Of a stretch of DNA of 64,000 nucleotides, positions 1 through 8,306 are shown one piece after another; positions within the stretch are counted from its first letter, which is position 1; each line of letters starts with the position of its first letter. This DNA is from Lachnospiraceae bacterium (GTDB lineage Bacteria > Bacillota_A > Clostridia > Lachnospirales > Lachnospiraceae), in the NCBI GenBank assembly GCA_009911175.1, contig QXWX01000036.1, positions 3,084 through 67,083 on the forward strand, written 5' to 3'. The position numbers were made by a program, and so were the translations under genes. The notes under the pieces were generated by a model. The model had not been told where the DNA came from. It saw only the letters and a list, made by a program, of their open reading frames with translations, and searched no databases.

Positions 1-390
1 CAAAGCAGCACTGCGGTAAATCGTTCGGCTCATTGTAAGGTCTTCGATACAGGCATTCGTCATGAATCCGCCAAAACGGTCTGTGAGATGCCTCATCAGT
101 TCGCTATCATTGCCGGATATCAGTCCAATGCCGCTGCTTTCCGCTGGTTCCGTAAGAGCCGCGGACATCGCCGCGTCAAAATCTTCTGCCTGCTCCATGG
201 TGCAGGAGAGGAGAAGCTCCAGGGCCGCCTGCGACCGCTGCTCAGGACCGCCGTCCTTCTGCCTGCATCCGACAGCCGAGACAGCGATTACAAGGATCAG
301 AATGACCGGAAGGATATACCGAAGCAAATTTACAAAGTTCCCCTTTTTCTGAATGAGCCTGGTTTTCTTGTGCCTTCTTAAACTTAACAT
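1..390 (-). CDS. 5' part of membrane-anchored/lipoprotein-like protein (runs off window)
   Basis: An open frame on the minus strand starts at an ATG at 388-390 and is still open at position 1, so only the first 130 residues are visible. A strong ribosome binding site (AGGAGG) lies just upstream at about 395-402. The N-terminus is basic (RRHKKTR), followed near residues 24-40 by a hydrophobic segment (LLRYILPVILILVIAVSAVG) and a cysteine. This fits a lipoprotein signal with a weak lipobox (AVGC) or a single membrane anchor. After it comes a soluble, acidic domain rich in Ala, Glu and Ser. I do not recognise the family; small alarmingly similar starts occur in Lachnospiraceae putative lipoproteins of unknown role. 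It reads in the same direction as the GH31 gene upstream but a hairpin separates them, so it is probably its own unit. Confidence 0.7.
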   Translation of the reverse strand, partial: MLSLRRHKKTRLIQKKGNFVNLLRYILPVILILVIAVSAVGCRQKDGGPEQRSQAALELLLSCTMEQAEDFDAAMSAALTEPAESSGIGLISGNDSELMRHLTDRFGGFMTNACIEDLTMSRTIYRSAAL

Positions 391-523
391 ATGAGCCTCC
401 TTTCCGCCGCGTTGGAAACGGCATATATGATACGATGTTTGTTGATTTTATTTTAATTCATATATGAAGCCGATACAATACCTTTTGCGTGAATGCAGTG
501 ATTTCGTGTTTCAATTAAATGAA

Positions 524-557
524 CTGCCGCGCCAGAGCATGACCTCTGACGCGGCAG
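524..557. terminator. GC-rich hairpin between GH31 gene and the anchored-protein gene
   Basis: Two 14-base arms (524-537 and 544-557) pair with a single mismatch around a 6-base loop. A short T-run follows on the plus side, and an AT-rich tract on the minus side. It sits just after the stop of the minus-strand GH31 gene, so it most likely ends that transcript. Confidence 0.6.
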
Positions 558-645
558 CTTTTCTGCGGTATAAAATCATATCCTGATCTGTCTTACATTC
601 AAGAAGTAAGGTATTGTAATTGATTCAATCCTTAAAATGAGTTTT

Positions 646-2724
646 TCAATTTCCATTCCTCAGCGTCCGGTAATTCTCTTCCTTCTCATACTCCTTCCCC
701 ACACCGTCATCCTCGTAAAGCGTGTACTCCGCTCCTGCATATCCCAGCATGGTCAGATGCTCCGTATCCAGCGCGTCCACATACTCCGCGGCATCTGCGA
801 CCGGGACGCACTTCCCGCCGCGGATGAAAAGCGGCACTTCATTCAACGCGATCTCCACATAATGATGCCCTTTTGCCAGGACTTCCTCCGAAATGGATCC
901 GCCCGGCAGGAACTTGACGAACTTCATTTCCTCCGGCAGGTACACATAACGCCCCCGCGCGTTCTGGGTGTAGACCGGCGCGATCATGACCTCATTTCCG
1001 AGCATCATCTGGTCCTCCACCTGCGCGGCCATGGAATCCTCCGGATACACAAACGCCAGCGGCTTGAAATACAGATCGTCATTCAGCGCGGCCTTCATAT
1101 ACTCGCTGTATAAATAAGGAATCAGGCGGTAACGTACTCCGACCACATGGCGGAAGTCGTCAAGATCCTCGAACTGATAGCATTCCTGATCTCTGGTTCC
1201 CGCGGCGGCATGGTCCCGCATCAGCGGGGTAAATACGCCAAGCGCCAGCCAGCGCAGCAGCAGATCTCTCGTGGTGTCCGCTCCGAAGCCGCCCAGGTCC
1301 GCTCCGGTATACAAAAATCCGCACATGTTCAGAGACGGCAGCATTTTCAGGTTCAGCAGGATGTGGGACCACCAGGACTTGTTGTCGCCCATCCAGATTC
1401 CGCCGTAGCGGTGCATTCCAATATAGGAGGAACGGGAGAACATGAGGAAACGTTTCGACGGGTCAATTCGTTCAAACGCCTCGCCCGCAGCGCGGGTCAT
1501 ATAGTACCCAAACAGGTTGTGCACCTTGTCGTGGCGAATCCGTTGCCCGTTCACCGTATGATAAAAACGGCGGTAATCCTCCTTGCTGTTTGCCAGCCCT
1601 CCGATCTTTCCCATCAGCGGCCAGATGGAAGCGCCGGCGATTTCATTTTCCGCGCTGTCGTTGGTATCCGATGTAGGAGCAACAGCCAGTGTCCCCGCGT
1701 TGACCCCGCTGTTATGATCTTCATTTTCCAGAAATGCTTTGAGCATCCCTTTCAGCTCTTCGATGCCCTCCGGGGTGTAGAAGATCGCAGGCTCATTCAT
1801 ATCATTCCAGAAGCCCTCAATCCCCTGATCTATTAGAATCCGGTACTTATCTCCGAACCACGCGCGGGCCTCATCATTGAGCACATCCGGGAAATGGGTA
1901 TCCCCCGGCCAAACCGCCGCCACGAAGTCGCTGCCGTCCTCACGCTGGCAGAAGTAGCGGTTCTTCACTCCCTCCTCATACACGTCGTAGCCGTCCTCCA
2001 CCTTGACGCCCGCGTCGATGATGGGGATGAGCCGAAGGTTTTTGTCCTTCATTTCCTGTACAAATTCCGGAAAATCCGGGAAATTTTTCTCATTCAGTGT
2101 GAAATCCTTAAAATCCTGCATATAGTCGATATCCATATAGACCATATCCAACGGGATGTTATTTTCCCGATAGCCGTCCGCGACCTTACGGAAATCCTCC
2201 TTGGTCTTGTAGCCCCATCGGCTCTGTCCAAAGCCGAAAGCGTATTTCGGCGGGATATAGCTTCTGCCGATGATCTTCCGGAACTGCTTTACGATGTCGT
2301 AGGGTGTCTCGCCTTCTATCACGAACAGGTTCAAGTCTGCCTCCGCGCAGGACACCTGCATCGTATCCATCCTGGTATATCCGATGTCAAATGTCATGGC
2401 GGAGGGATAGTCGAAGAACAGCCCGAAGGTTTCCTTTCCGGACACCACGATAAAATTGTGGGCTCCGTAGAGGGAACGCTTGTCCTCCGTGTGGTTGGGG
2501 TCATCCGTGCAGTCGCTGATATAGCAGTAGCCCCGCTTGTTCAGCCCCCGGCTGGCCTCCCCAAGCCCGTATACGATATCCGTTTCTTCCATCTTATAAG
2601 TAAAACAAAATCCATTCCCGGTATCAATTTTACCGTAGGCCGGTGTCCCTTCCCCGGCTGGCACCTCCGCTGTCACAGCATCTGTAGAAAATGGTGTTCC
2701 ATACACATACTTTCGAATCATCAT
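646..2724 (-). CDS. Glycoside hydrolase family 31 (alpha-glucosidase/alpha-xylosidase type)
   Basis: This 692-residue protein is a retaining GH31 hydrolase that removes terminal alpha-linked glucose or xylose. The N-terminal beta-sandwich ends near residue 150. The TIM barrel follows, with the nucleophile motif WNDMNEP (Asp about 308) and the acid/base region GIWMGDN (Asp about 447). The stretch DMVYMDIDYM near 193-202 is the typical substrate-binding strand. There is no signal peptide, so it should act in the cytoplasm on imported oligosaccharides. The ATG at 2724 is preceded by GGAGG. The gene is transcribed away from the MATE gene with an AT-rich spacer of about 210 bases between them. The insertion between the two catalytic aspartates (about 330-385) is long but seen in the family. 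Exact substrate specificity cannot be read from sequence. Confidence 0.93.
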   Translation of the reverse strand: MMIRKYVYGTPFSTDAVTAEVPAGEGTPAYGKIDTGNGFCFTYKMEETDIVYGLGEASRGLNKRGYCYISDCTDDPNHTEDKRSLYGAHNFIVVSGKETFGLFFDYPSAMTFDIGYTRMDTMQVSCAEADLNLFVIEGETPYDIVKQFRKIIGRSYIPPKYAFGFGQSRWGYKTKEDFRKVADGYRENNIPLDMVYMDIDYMQDFKDFTLNEKNFPDFPEFVQEMKDKNLRLIPIIDAGVKVEDGYDVYEEGVKNRYFCQREDGSDFVAAVWPGDTHFPDVLNDEARAWFGDKYRILIDQGIEGFWNDMNEPAIFYTPEGIEELKGMLKAFLENEDHNSGVNAGTLAVAPTSDTNDSAENEIAGASIWPLMGKIGGLANSKEDYRRFYHTVNGQRIRHDKVHNLFGYYMTRAAGEAFERIDPSKRFLMFSRSSYIGMHRYGGIWMGDNKSWWSHILLNLKMLPSLNMCGFLYTGADLGGFGADTTRDLLLRWLALGVFTPLMRDHAAAGTRDQECYQFEDLDDFRHVVGVRYRLIPYLYSEYMKAALNDDLYFKPLAFVYPEDSMAAQVEDQMMLGNEVMIAPVYTQNARGRYVYLPEEMKFVKFLPGGSISEEVLAKGHHYVEIALNEVPLFIRGGKCVPVADAAEYVDALDTEHLTMLGYAGAEYTLYEDDGVGKEYEKEENYRTLRNGN

Positions 2725-2846
2725 GTGTCCTCCTTCTATGATATATTGTGCTGCTGATTTATTTACAATAATTATATTATAATATACTTTTGTGGGAAAT
2801 ACTTACACTATTTTATGAAATATATACGATATTTTGATTTTTTTGG

Positions 2847-2875
2847 TTGTCAGCATAAGGAATTAACGATATAAT
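2847..2875 (+). promoter_or_regulatory. Sigma-A promoter of the MATE gene
   Basis: TTGTCA (2847-2852) and TATAAT (2870-2875) are separated by 17 bases, about 60 bases ahead of the MATE start codon. The rest of 2725-2937 is AT-rich and must also hold the opposite promoter for the GH31 gene, which I cannot place with certainty. Confidence 0.65.
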
Positions 2876-2937
2876 AGGGAGAAAAGCGTTACAAACTATT
2901 ATTTCTATGTGAGAAGCTGATAAGGAATACTGAAGCA

Positions 2938-4302
2938 ATGAGCCAAAAAGCAATGAATCAAAAGGAACTTTCCTTTTATAAGCGGTTTTTTACATTATAT
3001 ATTGCCCTGGTGCTGCAGAATGTGGTGACATTGAGCGTTAATCTGGCGGATAATGTCATGCTGGGCGCATACAGTGAGACCTCCCTTGCGGGAGTGGCGG
3101 CAGCAAATCAGATCCAGTTCGTGTATCAGATGCTGCTGGCCGCTTTTGGGGAGGGCATGGTCATCCTCGGAAGCCAGTACTGGGGAAAACAGCAGACAAA
3201 GCCCATGAAAAAAATCGCGGCCATGATGATGCAGCTCGGGCTGGCGGTGATGGTGGTTTTATTTGTACTGATCAGCCTTTTTCCGGAGCAGGGGATCGGG
3301 CTGTTTACTACGGACGGGCCGATCATTGCAGAGGGAGCGGGATATCTGCGGCTGATCCGTTTTACCTATCTGTTCTTTGCGGTGACCCAGCTTTTGCTGG
3401 CCGTGCTTCGGAGCATGCAGATCGTGAAGATCGCGCTGTACCTCTCGGCCATGACATTTTTTGTCAACTGCGGCATCAATTATATGCTCATCTTCGGACG
3501 CTTTGGCATGCCCGAGATGGGGACGGCAGGAGCGGCGGTGGGGACACTGACCGCCCGGATCCTGGAGACTGCCGTGCTGATCATTTATATTGCAAAGACC
3601 GAAAAAAATCTGTGCCTGCGGGTGCGGGATTTCTTCCAGTTTGACCGTCTGCTCTGGAAGGATTATATCAAGGTGACTCTGCCGATCCTGGTGACAAATG
3701 GTCTGTGGGGGGTGAACACGGCTTTGCAGACGGCCATCCTGGGACACATGACCGCGGCGGCGATCGCGGCAAACAGCGCCGCTTCCAATCTGTTCCTTCT
3801 GGTAAAATCTACCGCGGTCGGCGCTGCTTCCGCAGCGGGAGTGATGATCGGAAAGGCCATCGGCGGCGGGGATATGGAGCAGGTGAAGCAGTATGCCAGG
3901 CGCCTTCAAAAATTATTTCTCGGAATCGGGATCTGCTCCGGGATCGCCCTGTTTTTCCTGCGCGTCCCGGTGCTGGGCCTGTACGACCTGCGGCCGGAGA
4001 CCAAGGCCATGGCAAATACGTTTCTCATGATCCTAAGCGCCGTGGATGTGGGGATGTCCTACCAGATGCCCACCAATACCGGGATCATCCGGGGCGGCGG
4101 GGACGCCATGTTCGTGGTAAAGATGGACCTGATCAGCATCTGGCTGATCGTGCTGCCGCTGTCATTTTTTATGGCATTCGTGGTGAAGGCATCGCCGGCA
4201 GTGGTGGTGTGGTGCCTCAACGCGGACCAGTTTTTTAAGTGCGTGCCGGCATTTCTGCGGTGCAGGTCGTGGAAGTGGATCCGGAAGCTGACCCGGGAAT
4301 AA
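2938..4302 (+). CDS. MATE family multidrug/Na+ antiporter
   Basis: A 454-residue polytopic membrane protein with the usual length and about 12 hydrophobic segments of the MATE (multi antimicrobial extrusion) family. The N-terminal half has the typical pattern VVTLSVNLADNVMLG followed by Q-rich ANQIQFVYQM, and each half of the protein repeats the fold. It would export cationic drugs or metabolites by sodium or proton exchange. The start at 2938 has only a modest upstream AAGGA; a second Met six codons in is possible. It has its own promoter and appears monocistronic. Substrate is unknown; MATE genes of this clade (NorM-like/DinF-like) are common in gut Clostridia. No damage is visible, and the C-terminus ends in a basic tail (RSWKWIRKLTRE). 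Confidence 0.92.
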   Translation: MSQKAMNQKELSFYKRFFTLYIALVLQNVVTLSVNLADNVMLGAYSETSLAGVAAANQIQFVYQMLLAAFGEGMVILGSQYWGKQQTKPMKKIAAMMMQLGLAVMVVLFVLISLFPEQGIGLFTTDGPIIAEGAGYLRLIRFTYLFFAVTQLLLAVLRSMQIVKIALYLSAMTFFVNCGINYMLIFGRFGMPEMGTAGAAVGTLTARILETAVLIIYIAKTEKNLCLRVRDFFQFDRLLWKDYIKVTLPILVTNGLWGVNTALQTAILGHMTAAAIAANSAASNLFLLVKSTAVGAASAAGVMIGKAIGGGDMEQVKQYARRLQKLFLGIGICSGIALFFLRVPVLGLYDLRPETKAMANTFLMILSAVDVGMSYQMPTNTGIIRGGGDAMFVVKMDLISIWLIVLPLSFFMAFVVKASPAVVVWCLNADQFFKCVPAFLRCRSWKWIRKLTRE

Positions 4303-4312
4303 AGAAAAGGAT

Positions 4313-4333
4313 GGGGCTGAACGGAACAGCCCC
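4313..4333 (-). terminator. Hairpin with minus-strand T-rich tail
   Basis: GGGGCTG (4313-4319) pairs with CAGCCCC (4327-4333). The T-rich tract follows on the minus strand, so it best fits the end of a minus transcript such as the small frame at 4343-4513, though it may also stop MATE transcription. Confidence 0.5.
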
Positions 4334-4342
4334 AAAAGAAAC

Positions 4343-4513
4343 TCATACACATTGTTTTTCAGATGCTTTTTTCGCCTGGCAAAGTAAACGGAGTACAGGA
4401 GCGATCTCGGCATCTAAAAGTCTTTTATATTCTTCAAAGGACAAGCCACGGGTTTTCAGGCAATGGTCTTCTCTGATCGCGTGTATTTCGTCAATTGTAA
4501 GTGTAATATTATA
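4343..4513 (-). pseudogene. Relic of a small acidic/basic protein, no start codon
   Basis: The minus strand holds an open frame ending at 4343 whose last about 52 residues look like real protein (TIDEIHAIREDHCLKTRGL, then SFEEYKRLLDAEI). It has a helical, charged composition and is followed by a terminator-like hairpin on the same strand. No ATG, GTG or TTG lies in frame before the upstream stop at 4568-4570, so the start is lost or non-canonical. I do not recognise the family with certainty; short proteins of this kind are found as orphan or antitoxin-like genes in Clostridia. It is most likely a decayed gene. Confidence 0.35.
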
Positions 4514-4844
4514 AATTACTGGATGAGATGAATCAAGGTGAAATTTTTGATAGGATATTATTATTGTTCACGGTAATATTCTATCAGGCAGCATGCAGGT
4601 CAGAAAAGTGTATATGCTTTAGAACCATACCATTTCACAAGTGAAATTCTGAATCCACGAAAGTTATTTTTTGACGCTGAAAAAGGACAGAATTGGAGAA
4701 TCCTTTATTCAGAAATCGGATTATACTTGTATCATACAAAAGCATGAATGTAAAGGAACCCCGGAATCTGCAGGTCTTTTCAATAGCATTTACAGAGAGA
4801 ATGCAAGGGGCTCGCAAACAAATAAAAAGAAAGAAGGATGAAGC

Positions 4845-5126
4845 ATGGTACTTGTAATCACAAAAAATACGGTAAAGGACAGAGACGCGTATCTGCCTCT
4901 GGCAAAGGCATTTACATCAGACGCGTCGCATGACAGGGGATGCCTTATGATGGATGTATGCGTGGATCCGGCGACAGTGGATGAAGTCGTTTTTGTATCC
5001 AAGTGGGAGGCGAAAGAAGACTTTCAGGCGCATGTCCAGGGGGAATCCTTTCAGAAACATATCCCAGGGATGACGCCCTATTATGTAGCCGGAACAGATA
5101 CGATCCTGGAAATCCAGACAGATTAG
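4845..5126 (+). CDS. Antibiotic biosynthesis monooxygenase (ABM/YgiN-like) family protein
   Basis: A 93-residue protein with the compact ferredoxin-like fold pattern of the ABM superfamily. The strand MVLVITKNTVK is followed by a helix, the segment CLMMDVCVD, the strand VVFVSKWEAKEDFQAHVQGESFQKHI with conserved W and H, and a C-terminal strand. Members act as small cofactor-free monooxygenases, quinol oxidases or stress proteins, usually as dimers in the cytoplasm. A good ribosome binding site (AAGAAGGA) precedes the ATG. It stands alone: the 330 bases upstream carry only the minus relic and AT-rich sequence. No catalytic residue can be assigned with certainty, so the substrate is unknown. 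Confidence 0.8.
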   Translation: MVLVITKNTVKDRDAYLPLAKAFTSDASHDRGCLMMDVCVDPATVDEVVFVSKWEAKEDFQAHVQGESFQKHIPGMTPYYVAGTDTILEIQTD

Positions 5127-5259
5127 GAAGCAACCTCCTTGTTTAAACCATGAAACTTGCGATTGACCTATTATAGGGGCTGTTGTAGTATAATAATATA
5201 GACAGGCAACTTGAGTGTCGGTCAAAGTGTTGAAATAAGGTGTTGTGCCAGAGAGCAGG

Positions 5260-5669
5260 ATGCGTAATGTATATGATTGTGTGGTGGCTTTTGAGAAGCT
5301 GCTGAATAAAGAATACCATTTGATACTGGGAAGAAAAGGAATAGCTGTCTCATTGCAAATAAATTTTGGTAAAAAAGAATGCTTTCATTCTAATGGGGCT
5401 TCAATATCTAACTGACAGACCGGAATTGTTTCGTGACAGAGAAAAAATATTTGATTCGATCAGAAGCCGTCGGATAACAGCCGAACAGCTCCAGTCGTCA
5501 GACTTGTATCATAAAATAGCAGACAGAGTAGATATGCTGCCGCTCTTTTTTTCCGCAGGATAAAATGGATTATGCAAAAAATCAGGCATCGTGGACTTTA
5601 CTTTTTAAGAAAAAAGTAACTCTATCAACAGGAAAAGAAGAGATCCTCTATGATAAGCTTAAAAAATGA
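5260..5669 (+). pseudogene. Broken PBECR4-like (phage barnase/EndoU-type) nuclease domain protein
   Basis: Translation in three successive frames gives one continuous domain. It runs MRNVYDCVVAFEKLLNK to GKKECFH (frame of 5260), then LMGLQYLTDRPELFRDREKI to KIADRVDMLPLF (frame of 5366-5563), then a short tail ending KEEILYDKLKK at 5669. The pattern FHLxGLQYL, RPELF and a late KKK/EILYDKL strand matches my memory of the PBECR4 nuclease-toxin family carried by phages and polyvalent proteins. At least two frameshifts and probably a small deletion have inactivated it. The start has only a weak GAGAGCAGG. A terminator follows. The family name is inference; that the gene is broken is directly visible. 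Confidence 0.6.
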
Positions 5670-5690
5670 ATTTTGGATATCCGACTTATA

Positions 5691-5725
5691 GCATCTGAGC
5701 CCAAAAGCCCAGATGCTTTTTTATT
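5691..5725 (+). terminator. Rho-independent terminator
   Basis: GCATCTG and CAGATGC arms (5691-5716) are followed by TTTTTTATT. It closes the broken nuclease gene. Confidence 0.75.
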
Positions 5726-5775
5726 GTTCGCGGCAACGATACTTTTTTCTTTTGATTTTCTTTAGAATATCCCTC

Positions 5776-5804
5776 TTGACAAAATATATTATACTTCATA
5801 TAAT
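5776..5804 (+). promoter_or_regulatory. Sigma-A promoter of padR operon
   Basis: Consensus TTGACA (5776-5781) and TATAAT (5799-5804) with 17-base spacing, about 70 bases before the padR start. One of the best promoters in the window. Confidence 0.85.
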
Positions 5805-5814
5805 ATAAACAAAT

Positions 5815-5845
5815 AAAATATATAGTTCAAAAAAACATATATTTT
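5815..5845. promoter_or_regulatory. Inverted repeat, probable PadR operator
   Basis: AAAATATAT (5815-5823) and ATATATTTT (5837-5845) form a perfect 9-base inverted repeat just downstream of the transcription start. PadR proteins usually repress their own operon, so this is the likely operator; that is inference. Confidence 0.5.
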
Positions 5846-5873
5846 AAATCAATGTATAGAAAGGACTGATATC

Positions 5874-6191
5874 ATGACATTTCCGTTGAATGCGCCTATG
5901 TTCGACCTGCTTGTCCTGTCGGTCATCGCGGAGTCTGACGCCTACGGCTACCAGATCAGCCAGATCATCAAGCGGGCAGCCAACACCAAGGATTCCACGC
6001 TCTATCCGATCCTGCGCCGTCTCCAGGAACAGCATTTCGTTGAGACTTATGACGAGCAGTATCAGGGCCGTAACCGGAAGTACTATACCATTACGGATTC
6101 TGGCAGATATTATCAGGAAGAACTGTCGAAGGAATGGGACCGTTACAAGACGATTATTGATGACATTGTGAAGGGAGGAACTGAAAAATGA
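5874..6191 (+). CDS. PadR family transcriptional regulator
   Basis: A 105-residue winged-helix repressor of the short PadR subfamily 2. The recognition features are LLVLSVIAESDAYGYQISQ, the loop STLYPILRRLQEQ and the wing GRNRKYYTITDSGR, followed by a C-terminal dimerisation helix. Start is the ATG at 5874 after AGAAAGGA. Its stop overlaps the start of the DUF1700 gene by four bases (ATGA), so the two are translationally coupled. Such padR genes sit ahead of DUF1700 and DUF4097 genes in many Firmicutes and control an envelope-stress-like operon. A strong promoter and a perfect inverted repeat upstream point to self-repression. Confidence 0.95.
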   Translation: MTFPLNAPMFDLLVLSVIAESDAYGYQISQIIKRAANTKDSTLYPILRRLQEQHFVETYDEQYQGRNRKYYTITDSGRYYQEELSKEWDRYKTIIDDIVKGGTEK

Positions 6192-6787
6192 CCAGAGCAG
6201 ACTACATGACGATACTTTCCCACAATCTGCGGCGCCTGCCGAAGGAGGACTACGACAGGGCCATAGAATATTTTGAAGAATACTTTAATGAAGCGGGGCC
6301 GGCACATGAGCAGGAGGCCATCCAGGATCTGGGCGCGCCGGAGGACGCTTCCCGGGAGCTGATCATGAATCTGGCCGAGAAGAACATCGGGGAACCGCCA
6401 AGAACCGTCAGGCGCGGATTCCACGCAGTCTGGGTGGGAATTCTGGGCGTGTGCGCCGCGCCCATCGCGCTTCCTCTGCTTTTGGCTTTGTTCTGTGTGA
6501 TATTCGCGCTGGTTATCACCGTAGCAGCCGTATTGGGGAGCCTTTTCCTGACGGCGGTCTGCCTGGTCGGGGGAGCCGCGGTTGGCCTGGCAGGCGGATT
6601 TGCTCTGACATTCCGTACCTTTACGGATGGGATTGCGACGATCGGGTTGAGTTTTGTCACGCTGGGAATCGGGATCCTGTGCGTATACGGCTCCTTCCGT
6701 CTGTGCCGCTGGGCGCTGAGGAAGATGTCACAATCCCTGGGAAATATTATAAAAGGAGGACGCAGACATGAAAATAAACACGAATAA
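6188..6787 (+). CDS. DUF1700 (HAAS domain) membrane protein
   Basis: A 199-residue protein with an N-terminal helical HAAS signalling domain (about 1-75; LSHNLRRLPKEDYDRAIEYF, then EEYFNEAG) and three or four hydrophobic segments from about 80 to 180. DUF1700 proteins are inner-membrane partners in PadR-controlled operons and are thought to relay envelope state, by analogy with HAAS domains that pair with PadR. It begins inside the padR stop codon and its last 20 bases overlap the start of the DUF4097 gene, so all three are co-expressed. It is intact and of normal length. Molecular function is not established. Confidence 0.92.
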   Translation: MTRADYMTILSHNLRRLPKEDYDRAIEYFEEYFNEAGPAHEQEAIQDLGAPEDASRELIMNLAEKNIGEPPRTVRRGFHAVWVGILGVCAAPIALPLLLALFCVIFALVITVAAVLGSLFLTAVCLVGGAAVGLAGGFALTFRTFTDGIATIGLSFVTLGIGILCVYGSFRLCRWALRKMSQSLGNIIKGGRRHENKHE

Positions 6788-7853
6788 ACTAATCAAGGTA
6801 TCTCTCATCCTGATCGTCGTAGGCGCCGCGCTTCTGGCGGTCGGCCACCTGCTCGGCGGACGGGCGGGCGTTGCCTTTTCCGGAAATGGAGTGACATCCC
6901 CATACGCAAAACAGAAATCGTACACCTTGAAGAAAACAAAGATTGATTCATTTGCCGACACGGATATCCGGATCGGATCCTATGCGGATATCCGGATCCT
7001 GCCTTCCCGGGATGATCAGTTTTATCTGGAATATAAGCTGGACGGTGAGTACGGCGAACCCTTCTGGGAAGTGAGGGATGATACGCTGACCCTGACACAT
7101 ACGGGCAGACAGAAGCAATTCGGTTTTGCTGTGAATTTCTTTTACCTCGGGACTTTCGGCATTCAGGACGGGATCAAGAATGCGGAGGTGAACCTGTATA
7201 TCCCGGAGGGAGAGGAGATGGGACAGCTGAATGTGTATAACGATTCGGGAGACTTTTCCGCAGAGGATATGGCCTTCGGGGACGCGAAGCTGGAGATCAG
7301 CTATGGGGACGCGGAGCTCCGCGATGTGAGCTTTCAGGATCTGGAGCTGGATATGGAATCCGGCGATCTCAAGGCGGAGTCCGTGACCGCAGAGGACTTA
7401 ATCCTGAAAAATGAATATGGAAATGTTACATTGAAGCAGATCAAGGTCGAAAATACAGAGGCAGAGCTGGAATCCGGCAGCCTGAAAGCAGACGCTTTCA
7501 CATGTGATTCCCTGACAGCGAAAGTGGATTACGGCAACGTGGAACTGGACGGATTTTCTGCGGAAAAGGCGGAGTTTGTGCTGGAATCCGGGAACCTGGA
7601 GCTGGATGCCGAGGAACTGGCGGACCTGTCCTGCAAAAATGAATATGGTGACGTTGAGATTCGGCTCCCCCGGGATTTGTCGGAATATTCCGTGAATGCC
7701 CGCAGCGAGTACGGCAGTATCAATCTTCCCGACGGCGCCCCGGGACATCAGATTTCGGGAGATGGTGAGGCGGCTTATACGTTGGAAGGAAAGTCGAAGG
7801 GTACGATCACGGTCAAGGTGGAATCGGGAGATATTATACTAAGCGCCAGATAA
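6768..7853 (+). CDS. DUF4097 beta-helix-like envelope protein
   Basis: 361 residues: a short cytoplasmic N-terminus, one membrane anchor near 8-28 (LILIVVGAALLAVGHLLGG) and a long extracytoplasmic repeat region. From about residue 130 the chain repeats a pattern of about 20 residues with alternating 'ESGDLKAE' and 'EYGNVTL' motifs, typical of the DUF4097 adhesin-like beta-solenoid. A strong AGGAGG lies 9 bases before the ATG. It is the third gene of the PadR operon. The family is tied to cell-envelope maintenance and resistance in Firmicutes, but its biochemical role is unknown. Nothing looks damaged. Confidence 0.92.
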   Translation: MKINTNKLIKVSLILIVVGAALLAVGHLLGGRAGVAFSGNGVTSPYAKQKSYTLKKTKIDSFADTDIRIGSYADIRILPSRDDQFYLEYKLDGEYGEPFWEVRDDTLTLTHTGRQKQFGFAVNFFYLGTFGIQDGIKNAEVNLYIPEGEEMGQLNVYNDSGDFSAEDMAFGDAKLEISYGDAELRDVSFQDLELDMESGDLKAESVTAEDLILKNEYGNVTLKQIKVENTEAELESGSLKADAFTCDSLTAKVDYGNVELDGFSAEKAEFVLESGNLELDAEELADLSCKNEYGDVEIRLPRDLSEYSVNARSEYGSINLPDGAPGHQISGDGEAAYTLEGKSKGTITVKVESGDIILSAR

Positions 7854-7920
7854 ATCTGCCGTACAGTTGGAATATTTTTCTACTGCTCCTTAGTGATAAT
7901 AAAATAGTGATAGAAGCTCT

Positions 7921-7967
7921 GGCTCCATGAAGCCGCAGGTGAATCAGCACTTGCGGCTCATGGAGCC
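7921..7967. terminator. Long hairpin after DUF4097 operon
   Basis: Arms at 7921-7937 and 7952-7967 pair over 16 bases with one bulged A. There is no T-run, so it may be a transcript-stabilising or bidirectional end. Confidence 0.5.
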
Positions 7968-7972
7968 TTATG

Positions 7973-8026
7973 GTTACTGGGCAGATGCCGCTACTGTGAG
8001 CGCCCGATCAGGGGGTGAACAGTAAC
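7973..8026 (-). repeat. Short derivative of the GTTAC-type miniature element
   Basis: The 54 bases are bounded by GTTACTG and CAGTAAC. Read on the minus strand, the sequence follows the left end of the element at 20728 nearly base for base (GTTACTGTTCAC, then GGGCGCTCACAG and CGGCATC). The centre and right half of a full copy are missing. Confidence 0.6.
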
Positions 8027-8064
8027 TTATTGGATTGCAACCGCGCAGGTGAAAAAAATTTTAA

Positions 8065-8094
8065 TTGACGTTCTATAGGTATTTCAACTATAAT
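8065..8094 (+). promoter_or_regulatory. Promoter of the FIST-chemoreceptor pair
   Basis: TTGACG (8065-8070) and TATAAT (8089-8094), 18 bases apart. Transcription would start near 8100, leaving a leader of about 205 bases. Confidence 0.7.
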
Positions 8095-8099
8095 AGATT

Positions 8100-8306
8100 A
8101 TAGAATCCGGTATTTCGACAGGATATGCCATTGCGCGGAAGATGTCCGCTGCAATCTGCGGGCGGTCAGGCAGCGTCCCGCAATAAAGGTCAGGTGAGAT
8201 TGCAGTACGGTGTAACTGGAATACGGATGCACAATAAAAAGATATAAATCACATATATGTCTGACGAGTCGGACATCACTATTTCAGGAAAGAGGGATGC
8301 TGCATA
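8100..8306 (+). promoter_or_regulatory. Structured 5' leader of the FIST gene
   Basis: The leader contains several nested complementary segments. TGCAATCT and AGATTGCA (about 8151-8158 and 8206-8213) enclose a hairpin with GCGGG/CCCGC arms. A GCGGA/TCCGC hairpin lies just before, and ATGTC/GACAT arms pair near 8257-8276. No known riboswitch core (TPP, SAM, c-di-GMP, glycine) is recognisable to me. It may be a cis-acting RNA or simply a folded leader. Confidence 0.35.

Noticed and set aside
1894..2757. Long plus-strand frame opposite the GH31 gene
   Set aside because: It is antisense to a clearly real GH31 gene with catalytic motifs and has no ribosome site.
8250..8285. Possible hammerhead ribozyme (CTGACGA word)
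   Set aside because: The required GAAAC core and three-stem layout are absent; only a simple hairpin is formed.
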